From Xanthostigma xanthostigma (Eukaryota > Arthropoda > Insecta > Raphidioptera > Raphidiidae), in NCBI GenBank assembly GCA_963575645.1, contig OY754465.1, positions 620,001 through 684,000 of the forward strand: 64,000 nucleotides of DNA, read 5' to 3'. This document shows positions 55,486 to 64,000 of this stretch, in pieces. The translations under genes and the position numbers were made by a program. The first letter of the stretch is position 1; each line of letters opens with the position of its first letter. The notes under the pieces were generated by a model, which was not told where the DNA came from, did not search any database, and worked only from the letters and a program-made list of their open reading frames with translations.

Positions 55486-56790
55486 GTACGTGAATATAAA
55501 CACAGGCTGTTGTTTATATTTAAAATAAAAAAATTATATGAGTACACAAATTCAGAGAACAATATCCATAAGTATCCATTGTTTTTTTTATTTACATTAC
55601 AAATATTTCTAGGGAATTTAAGTCATTTACTATTATTATTCTATGCACATTGATTCAAATGGCGCTTTACCTATAAAATCGTGCGAGGATGGAATAATTT
55701 GTCTTCTGCGAATTGCTTACAATAAAACAAAATACATATAAGCATTGCATGTTGAATTTGTATATAGGTGCAACAGAAATTCAGGAAACTCGAAAAGTAC
55801 AACTAGATATTATACCCATGGCTTCGTAGAATCGTTTCACGCACGACCCAAAATTTGATAATTTTAAACATTCCTCACATATAAACAAATAGTGCATATC
55901 AACTTTGTATTTTCTACATCTCTCATCTTAATTTCACACAAGAATTAGAGAAATGTATCTATAAATTTTTAAACGCACTGCTGAAACCACCACACTATAG
56001 GATTTAGAAGACAGTCACACTTCTTTATCCACAGAAAGAGATGTATATATATAACAATTGCGTTGACAATTTAATCTAATCTTAACACGAGCGTATCTTA
56101 AAAAGTATCGTGTTTTTAAGTCGCGGTATTAACAGAAAACTACTTTAAACGAAATCGGTCCAGCCTTTAGTGAGTGCTGTACGAACAGCAGAGCATAGTG
56201 GACTTTTAGATCGATATCTTAATAAAAAAAACAGGAACTAATTTTTAAATACGCGCATATAACTAATAACACCACGTCTTAAAAAGTCACGCCGCCACTG
56301 GTGTACCCTGGTGGTCATGTGGAGAAACAGAGGCAAGATGGCAGCGGAGCGTATGAACTAGGAAGTAGTGTTCATGTTAAAAAACTTAAATTAATAAATG
56401 TATTGAATTAAATAATATTCATGTTACAAACTTACGTTAATAAATATGTTGAATTAAATAATATTCAGGTTACAAACTTACGTTAATAAATATGTTGAAT
56501 AAAATAATAATAATTTTTACAACGCATACATTTTTTCCCTTGTTTAAAATCCTGCTTGAAAACCCAATCGCAATGTAAGGTCATTGTTTAACCAGATGAC
56601 CATGCATTCTTAACCCGGTATAAGTCGTCAACTCGGTATTTTATTTTGAGATGAAATTACAAAATAGCACGACAAAAGAGATGCAGATTAATTATATATA
56701 CTATGCATAATGAAGGTAAATAAAACAGAAATGGAACAGCTGATTTATTGACGACATCAGAATGAGACATTGTGTCGCGATGTTGCCAGA
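55486..56790. other. Intergenic, no gene recognised
   Basis: AT-rich. A short triplication of ATGTTGAATTAAATAATATT-type sequence lies at about 56396-56515. No exon with support. Confidence 0.4.
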
Positions 56791-56797
56791 ATAAAAA

Positions 56798-57262
56798 AAA
56801 GACGGACAAGTGCGAGTAGAACACGCGCCCTGAGGGCTCCGTACCGTTATTTCATAATCATAAATTTATGATTTTCGGATTTTTTTCTTTATCTATTTGT
56901 GTTATGCAACTTTCTTTCTTGAATTCAACGTAATTTTTTCTGTAAATATATTGAAGAATTCGATCTTTGCAATTTTTTCAAAAATGACGAAAACCGAAAT
57001 TTGTCAGAACTTTTGCAAAATCATCATGTTTGAAAAAACACGCTGAATCCAAGAAGCACAAACAAACGTCTTTTGATTTAGAAGTTGTTTGCGTTTGTAA
57101 TTTTCAGAAAATCATAAAAAATCTTCAAATGGCCGTATTTTCCAAGCTAAAAGAGATACAGACGATTGCTTACGCTTATTGAATTCAGCGTAATTTTTCT
57201 GTAAGCATTCTCAATTTTAAGAGTATATTAAAGAATTCGATTTTTGCAATTTTTTCAAGGCA
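56798..57262. repeat. Interspersed repeat with GACGGACAAGTGCGAGT start
   Basis: Begins AAGACGGACAAGTGCGAGTA and GAGGGCTCCGTACCG, a phrase I know from many lepidopteran repeat copies. Contains an internal duplication of the GAATTCGAT-TTTGCAATTTTTTC block. Probably a LINE-type tail. Confidence 0.55.
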
Positions 57263-57572
57263 TATCCCTTTAAAAAAAGACGGACAGTACATTAAGGAGC
57301 AGAAATACACTCTCCATAGGTTAAAATCTTCAGCTAAATCTGGCAACACCGTGCAAGTGCTCTATGACTCGACTGATGCAATTTTCAGTCAACACTTTTC
57401 TGTATGTAGAGCAGTTCTGTTGATGCATGGCGTCAAGGAAGATTCTGTGAACCATGACACGGCTCGGCTCCACAGTCCACAAGCTCTACCAGATTTATGT
57501 GCTACTATGTTGAGATACTGTTTACTGGCAACGACTACACAAAGCTTTAGAGATCGTTTGTTTAACAGCTAA
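57243..57572 (+). pseudogene. Gene fragment or terminal exon, unknown protein
   Basis: An open frame without its own ATG, with protein-like composition: QYIKEQKYTLHRLKSSAKSG, then VLYDSTDAIFSQHFSVCRAV, LLMHGVKEDSVNH and LCATMLRYCLLATTTQSFRD, stop at 57570-57572, AATAAA two bases later. It starts inside repeat sequence, so it is either the last exon of an unseen gene or a 5'-truncated retrocopy. Not recognised. Confidence 0.35.
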
Positions 57573-57714
57573 AATAAATAATGCTACTCAACAACATAAA
57601 TACAGTTCAATTCAAAAATTATTTCACTCCGTACTGACGAAAAGTCAAAGCAAACGAAACAAAACGAGAAATTATGTTACGTATAAGAATGATTTGTTGT
57701 GGATAATAGTTTTT

Positions 57715-58041
57715 AAAGTGAAACTTTTATTCTATCGCCCCGAATTTTTCTGGCCGTCTGTTGCATGTCGCATTACAGGCGGCCGCGGAGTAGGGGTAAA
57801 GTGAAAGGCGTTCGGAGTAGGCGCTCGGTAGAGCAGCCAAGGCCAATATGGCGGCGCCCATGGTTAGCATCAGCTGACCGTGTAGTATGTATAACACATA
57901 GTCAGTCTGTCATGCGCGCAAGTGCTGTACAGTGTTTACATGTTTTTATTCGTGTATTCATGTGAATATTGTTGTTTATAATTAATCGTGATGGATAAGT
58001 GTCTACAATCCAACGCCTACAATCCAATAAAAGTTTCACTT
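57715..58041. mobile_element. MITE with GTGAAACT terminal repeats, copy 2
   Basis: AAAGTGAAACTTTTATT to AATAAAAGTTTCACTT; nearly identical to 768-1085, suggesting recent activity. The few differences include a small insertion near the right end. Confidence 0.85.
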
Positions 58042-58900
58042 GCTTATGGTTTTTGAGTAATTGCAAAAAATCTGTGGGGCTCTTTTCATCTTTTAGTTTT
58101 TTGTTAATAGCAAATGCAAATTTTGTCGGAGAAAAAATTATAAAAAACGTCTTTTTCGGAATATTTTTCCGAATCGAATAAGCTATTACTCACATTTTGT
58201 GAAGGCTTGGATCTATTTTTCTCATAAATCTCAGTTCTAGGCTAAAAAAGCACATCCCGTATACAAAATGAGACAGCTTACGGTAGAAAAATAATGATGG
58301 CGTTCAAAATTGTTTCGATTAACAAACAAAATAAATATCTGCGTCGCCCAGATCTATTTTGTGAAATGTTTTTGTAGTTGATCCCGCTAATCCTCTTCGA
58401 AGATTCATTGACCACATTCAAAAGCTTTATTCAGCTTACAAAATAATTTGCCAAACTATAAATGCTATTTCTTAATTTTAAACATTTAGAGGCAGCATCG
58501 TGACTATTGCGTTAATCGTAACAATAAAACCAAATAAGTATTTCAAATTGCATGGCTTTAAAATCCTTTTTTGGCAATTACGACATTATGACAACGAAAT
58601 GAATCAGATTTAAGCTGGCCATGTTTTCTTGTTCAATGTTCTGGGTTAAAAATTTGAATCACATAATACATATAAAATAAATTATATCATCGAAGATTAA
58701 ATACAATTTGATAATAAATTGTTTTAGTCGCTTTCGACAGCTTCTGTCAGTTGTTTCATGATTTTTCATTGGGTCTATTGCAGAAATCGTCAAACGCGAT
58801 AAATATGGGTATTACTTTAGAAATTTAAATTATCTGGTGATCTTTACCTGATTTAAAATATGTTTACCCATTTTATTTGATTAAAATATGTACATAAAAT
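58042..58900. other. Intergenic, no gene recognised
   Basis: AT-rich sequence with no supported exon, RNA gene or paired repeat ends. Confidence 0.4.
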
Positions 58901-59217
58901 GTAAAGTCCATTTAACATCACTCGAAATAACGACAAACTCCTTAAAACGTCGAAATTACTAACTCTAGTACTAGTTGGTTTACCTTGTTGCTCCTACAGT
59001 CTAAACAACGACACACCCACTCTAAATAACGATAACAATACGTCATCATTAAGCAATAGACAGTACTTGTTTGTTATTTTGTTGCTTTGTTGTCGACGTC
59101 ATGCTTACAAAAGTAATTCTTTCTTTTGTTTGTTGGGATTATCTTTCATATGTTTAGCTCGGCTGTAATTTGTGATAGTATGAATGTTTGTTGGCCAGTT
59201 GTAAATTTTATATATTA

Positions 59218-59835
59218 CTAGCGGCCCTGTACGTGCTTCGCTACGTATAAAGTGAAATAATAAAACAATTTAATTGGAACATCTATCTATCTATTTTATT
59301 TATTTTAAAATATACATGGACGTATATGTGTGTATGTCGAGCACTCCGGCTGCGCCGTCGTGCCCGGTGCAAAAGAACGAATGGGGAAGGAAGAAAAAAA
59401 ATTTAGGGGTGGACTACCCCTAACATTTAGGGGGATGAAAAATAGATGTTGGCGAAGTGACACCTGTAGACATCTGGCGGGGATAACTAATTAAAATTAA
59501 ATGACGATTGATCAGTTTTCGACCGGAGAGGAAAAATGATTAAATTACTAAAATGGCTATTAAAAAATAAGGGTTGATCGTAGAAGGGTGAAAATTGAGG
59601 ATTGTATGTATTTTGTATGTTGTATCATAAAAAAATAGAAATTAAAAATTTTGTCTAAAAAATAAAAAAAAAAATTTAGGGGTGGACTACCCCTAACATT
59701 TAGGGGGATGAAAAATAGATGTTGGTCGATTCTCATAGATACCGGATAAGCACAAAAAATTTCATCAAAATCGGTCAAGCCGTTTCGGAGGAGTATGGCA
59801 ACGAAAACTGTGACACGAGAATTTTATATATTAGA
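59218..59835 (-). mobile_element. Helitron-like element, second type, with exact empty-site evidence
   Basis: On the minus strand it begins TCTAATATATAAAATTCTCG, includes CTCCTCCGAAACGGCTTGAC, and ends with CTAG. Host A at 59217 and host T at 59836 flank it; the intact MITE at 26324-26773 shows the uninterrupted sequence TATTATGAGTAAATAC. That is the A^T insertion without target duplication expected of Helitrons. Two GGGGTGGACTACCCCTAACA blocks are an internal duplication. No protein frame. Confidence 0.9.
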
Positions 59836-59860
59836 TGAGTAAATACATATTATAGTAAAA

Positions 59861-61203
59861 TAAAATATAGTTTAAAAAAAACTAAAAAACACGCTTTATA
59901 TCGGACTAAAAAGTAAAAATAATTGTTTTAAAATAAGCTTAAAAAGCGTGGGGCGCTTTGTTCCACATTTTCGTACATCGAGCGCCCAACGCTTTTTAAG
60001 CTTATTTTAAAACAATTATTTTTACTTTTTAGTCCGATATAAAGCGTGTTTTTTAGTTTTTTTTAAACTATATTTTATTTTTCACTTTTTAGTTTGAGGA
60101 TCTATAAAAGAATTTATTAATCCTGGGGGTCCTAATAAGGATAATGGGAAACTGTTATCAAATTATTGCATTGTCATCGGTCCTTGATACGTATGCAAAG
60201 TTTCAAATTAATCAGACTTCGGGAAATTGGTGAAAATTATGCTCAAAGATTCCGTTACGGACATACATACATAGTTAGTTACATACATACATAGTTAGTT
60301 ACAACCCAAACTAATATAAAGCGTTTAATATAGAATTATATTCGTATTTTAATTGGAATGCTTTAATTTTTTTTTTTTTTAAATTATTCAAATTTGTTAT
60401 TTTTTAAAGTTTTGTAATTTATTAAATAAACTCATGTTTACTAAAATTTTTTTGCAACATTTTTTATCGGTCAGAATTAATGTCCTGGGGGTCCTAATAA
60501 GGATAATGGGAAACTGTTATCAAATTATTGCATTGTCATCGGTCCTTGATACGTATGCAAAGTTTCAAATTAATCAGACTTCGGGAAATTGGTGAAAATT
60601 ATGCTCAAAGATTCCGTTACGGACATACATACATAGTTATTATTATTAATTATAACTCAGTATGTATGTATTTCCGTAACGGAATCTTTGAGCATAATTT
60701 TCACCAATTTCCCGAAGTCTGATTAATTTGAAACTTTGCATACGTATCAAGGACCGATGACAATGCAATAATTTGATAACAGTTTCCCATTATCCTTATT
60801 AGGACCCCCAGGATTAAAAACTAATATAAAGCGTTTAATTATTAATCCTGGGGGTCCTAATAAGGATAATGGGAAACTGTTATCAAATTATTGCATTGTC
60901 ATCGGTCCTTGATACGTATGCAAAGTTTCAAATTAATCAGACTTCGGGAAATTGGTGAAAATTATGCTCAAAGATTCCGTTACGGACATACATACATAGT
61001 TACAACCCAAACTAATTAATCCTGGGGGTCCTAATAAGGATAATGGGAAACTGTTATCAAATTATTGCATTGTCATCGGTCCTTGATACGTATGCAAAGT
61101 TTCAAATTAATCAGACTTCGGGAAATTGGTGAAAATTATGCTCAAAGATTCCGTTAGTACATACATACATAGTTACAACCCAAACTAATATAAAGCGTTT
61201 AAA
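59861..61203. repeat. Repeat array: fold-back plus five copies of a 150-190-bp unit
   Basis: 59872-60075 is a long hairpin (ACACGCTTTATATCGGACT arms) with a GC-richer loop. Then units starting ATCCTGGGGGTCCTAATAAG and ending ACATACATACATAGTTAC at about 60118, 60482, 60661-60812 (inverted), 60845 and 61018, separated by ACTAATATAAAGCGTTTAA. The unit looks like a LINE 3' tail with an ACAT microsatellite. Confidence 0.85.
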
Positions 61204-61281
61204 AATATTAATGGATATTTCTTCTCTCCGTTTAACGACAACTCTCAATAACGCCACAATGAGCACAGTTCCTTGAGTGTC

Positions 61282-62898
61282 GACGGTATGGTGATTACTG
61301 GTTTGTCCAAATTGCTACGAATTGAAACAAAAGCTTCTAAGGTACCTACGTGTTTTGAGAGCCTCTCACTATCTATGTATAATTATTATAGAGATCAGTA
61401 GTAATTTACAATTTTATCTGGAAAATTGTTAACCTCACTAAAAGTTATTATGGAAGACAATAGACAAAGTCCTACTTCATATTTACCTCCGTTGATATTC
61501 CCAAAGCGATCTTAGCATATGCTTTCATTACTTTTACGCTGGCAGTAAATAAATAAAAATACGTACATAATATGCTTTTCAAGTGTCATCTTTTGCCTTT
61601 ATGTTCCCGGAATAACCGAACCGTTATAATATATCGTATCCAACTACTTTTTTTCATAAAAAACTTATACAGTGCGGATTGCAAAAAAATGCATCTGCTT
61701 CTTTGCAGGATATAACCACTTCACTTACATATTATGTACAACTTTTTTGTTATAAGTAGACACTCTTTCTTTCCGTTGAATTTTAAGTGATTTTTTAAGA
61801 ATCTTTTTACATCTGCAATATATAAACACGAATTTGATTTGGTATGTTTTAAAAATGAAAAAAGTGTTTTAATATATGACTGCCACAACTTTTATAAAAA
61901 TTTATCTGGGTGTAGCGAAACGTTAAGTTAACCTTAAAAATCCTAATTTTAGTTTCGATCCGTTGGGTTCGATGAGTCCGCTAGTCTTCTGCATAAACGA
62001 TATATGGTGGGACATCAAAAAATGCTATTTTAAGTATGTAGAGATTAATGTGTCGAAATGTCGGGTTCGATTTTTAAATAGACCCTCTTTACGTCTATAT
62101 AGTTGTTCAAAAGTAAAAGCTTACATTATTATTGGTGACGTATGTATGTCAAAATGAAAGATATTGTATTATAGAACTCTTCAATCTTCATAATCAACAG
62201 GTAAGTCGAGAAGAACCGCGCATACACAAAGGTCAAGTATTCAAGAAAAGAAGAACTCACAAATGATCAACAAATGCCACCTCATTCCCATAATGTCTAG
62301 TAAGTACTAGGTACCTATATTATTATTAAATCAACCAATAAGCACGTTTTATTTTATCCCATGACATTGATAAATACATATATACATAATATAATCGTAA
62401 AAATATATGCCGAAGCAGGGATGAACTTTGCAATTATTTTCTCTTTTTCTTCCATCGCTTCTCTAACTCGAATCTCTTTCTAATCCGATTATGTAATCAA
62501 ACCTGGTGCACTACCAATCGATAAATTATGGGATATTTTTCGTCCGGATTCGTCGAGTTTTAGACGAAATCCTTATCAGAACTCAAGCAATTTTTTAATT
62601 AACTCTATATACCTACCTAATATAGTTATTATACATAAAGATTGTATTGTATTGTAAAGTTATAAAGGCTTTAATTTTGTAGGTAATAAGTTTCCGCATG
62701 TGTCTGTCTGTCTGTACCGGCAATCTTAAAAGTCAAAAACTACAGAACGGATTTGAATTCAGCTTTTACCAACCGATTGATTATTTTTTAAGACAGGTTA
62801 AATAGATTGAAATCAAAAGCGATAATGAAATGTTGTTCTCGGGGGAAGATAATAAAACTCGAGTGGAATAAACTCAATACAGCGCATTATATAGACTA
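61282..62898. other. Intergenic, no gene recognised
   Basis: Open frames at 61963-62157 have no recognisable motif or good splice context. 62639-62830 includes TGTCTGTCTGTCTGTACC and GAACGGATTTGAATTC wording of a decayed LINE-type tail. Confidence 0.4.
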
Positions 62899-63229
62899 CT
62901 AGCGGTCCCGTGGTGCAAAAGAACGAAAAGGGGGGGACATGAGTACGCACGTTCATCTTAGTTTATCAAGATGAATGTTGTGTCCAAATTGATGATCGGA
63001 GTTACCGTTCAAAAGTTTTTATCGGTCGGACCAATTTTGAGTTACATTTTGCAACATTTTTCAATGATGCTCCGCTCCTACTGGTCGTAGCGTGATATTA
63101 TATAGCCTCTAGCCTTCCTCGATAAATGGGCTATCTAACAAAAAAAAATTTAATTCGAACCAGTAGTTCCTGAGATTAGCTCGTTCAACCAAACAAACAA
63201 ACAAACTCTTCAGCTTTATATATTATAGT
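62899..63229 (-). mobile_element. Helitron-like element, short copy
   Basis: Starts CTAGCGGTCCCG after a host A and shares GCAACATTTTTCAATGATG, ACTGGTCGTAGCGTGATATT and the CAAACAAACAAAC run with 16558-17272. The interior, including the tRNA-Lys, is absent. The right end is altered by a (TAG)n run at about 63226-63243. Confidence 0.8.
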
Positions 63230-63243
63230 AGTAGTAGTAGTAG

Positions 63244-63872
63244 TATTTTATTTCATAGATGACTGTGACTGTCGTGAAACAAGTCAGTATACAAATACAT
63301 AATATATAAAATATAAAATTTAAAATACATTTATAGCTCAAGATAAATATGTTGATATGTATATTAGTATAGACAGTGTTAAATTTTGACGAAAATTTGG
63401 TGCTAGTGTAAGACTTTTTTCCGACTACGTATTCTGTCAAAACTTGCATTTCCGCTACGAAATGTATGGTTAAAATTAAGGTTTATGTGCACGGATCCTC
63501 AGGAAAGAGTTAGTGGATAGCTAATAAAATTTAATTTGTTGCAATGATAAAATTTATACGCGACAGTTAGTAACTTGTTTGTACAGAAATGTGGTAGCTG
63601 CAGCAATGCAACATTGTAATGCCTGATCGTAGGAGGCTACTGCAATGTTTATTCATACGTGTATCTCGCATTACATACGAATTTAATTCCATTTTACATT
63701 AATTTGCATTTGCAAAATGGATTTAAATTTAATTTCAGATGTCGCTTCAAATACTGTTTACTGTACTAAAGTTATTAATTCAAGGAGCATGACATTTACC
63801 TTACATAACAACAAAAATCTAGTTGCTTTTGCGTAATAAATTAATATATGCTATTTATTTTACACAAACTAA
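63244..63872. other. Intergenic, no gene recognised
   Basis: AT-rich between two Helitron-like elements; no supported feature. Confidence 0.4.
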
Positions 63873-64000
63873 TCTATACTAATATATAAAGCTGAAGAGT
63901 TTGTTTGTTTGTTTGTTTGGTTGAACGCGCTAATCTCAGAAACTACTGGTTCGAATTGAAAAATTGTTTTTTGTTGGATAGCCCATTTATCGAGGAAGGC
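63873..64000 (+). mobile_element. Helitron-like element, cut by the window end
   Basis: Host A then TCTATACTAATATATAAAGC, the GTTTGTTTG run, GAACGCGCTAATCTCAGAAA and GCCCATTTATCGAGGAAGGC. Same family as 16558-17272; continues beyond the window. Confidence 0.85.

Larger units (their letters stand above)
58901..61281 (-). mobile_element. pogo/Tc1-type MITE split by two later insertions
   Basis: 58901-59217, 59836-59860 and about 61204-61281 align in order with the reverse of the intact MITE at 26324-26773. The gaps are a Helitron-like element (59218-59835) and a repeat array (59861-61203). End repeats are worn (GTAAAGTCCATTTAACATCA). Confidence 0.85.

Noticed and set aside
3720-64000. CRISPR arrays, bacterial operons or ribosome-binding sites
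   Set aside because: Spliced exons and eukaryotic transposons throughout; the tandem repeats lack the spacer pattern of CRISPR.

Overview
The window is AT-rich eukaryotic DNA with introns, long intergenic stretches and a very dense load of transposable elements. The Helitron-like ends, the tRNA-derived repeats and the kinds of genes present point to an insect, most probably a moth or butterfly; this is inference from pattern recognition and was not searched.

Two protein-coding genes are well supported, both on the + strand and both cut off at their 5' ends. From about 2.57 to 18.55 kb lies the 3' three quarters of a receptor tyrosine kinase. It has a fibronectin-III-like extracellular part, one transmembrane exon, a juxtamembrane part, a split kinase with a Gln/Asn-rich insert, and a stop at 18551-18553. 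All key catalytic motifs are present, and the architecture best fits Torso. I trace 17 exons, two of them microexons of 8 and 13 nt that restore the reading frame exactly. From 49.18 to 51.95 kb lie the last three exons of a TGF-beta receptor-like protein. It has a cysteine-rich ectodomain and a transmembrane helix but no kinase, as in the BAMBI decoy receptors. Its first exon was not found; a GC-rich patch at about 43.9-44.2 kb is a possible upstream exon or promoter. Weaker gene-like pieces lie at 36.5, 55.4 and 57.3 kb.

The rest is transposon territory. hAT-type elements show 8-bp target duplications (1.8, 3.8, 12.1, 15.6, 30.3, 41.1 and 54.9 kb). There are Helitron-like elements with A^T insertion sites (16.6, 45.8, 59.2, 62.9 and 63.9 kb), a TTAA-flanked MITE pair, a pogo-like MITE pair, a Penelope-type fragment inside the BAMBI-like gene, many fold-back elements, and an unclassified family with seven copies whose ends contain GACGTGATAACGTC. 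A 600-bp CATCCG-type minisatellite lies at 32.2-32.8 kb.

The most interesting observations concern how transposons and splicing meet. One RTK exon appears to take its splice acceptor from the tail of a transposon, and its antisense copy lies in the following intron as a 150-bp hairpin arm. A Penelope-type insertion has duplicated the 5' splice site of the BAMBI-like gene in its target duplication. A Helitron family carries a tRNA-Lys copy. A hammerhead-ribozyme-like fold sits at the tip of a long hairpin at 53.9 kb.
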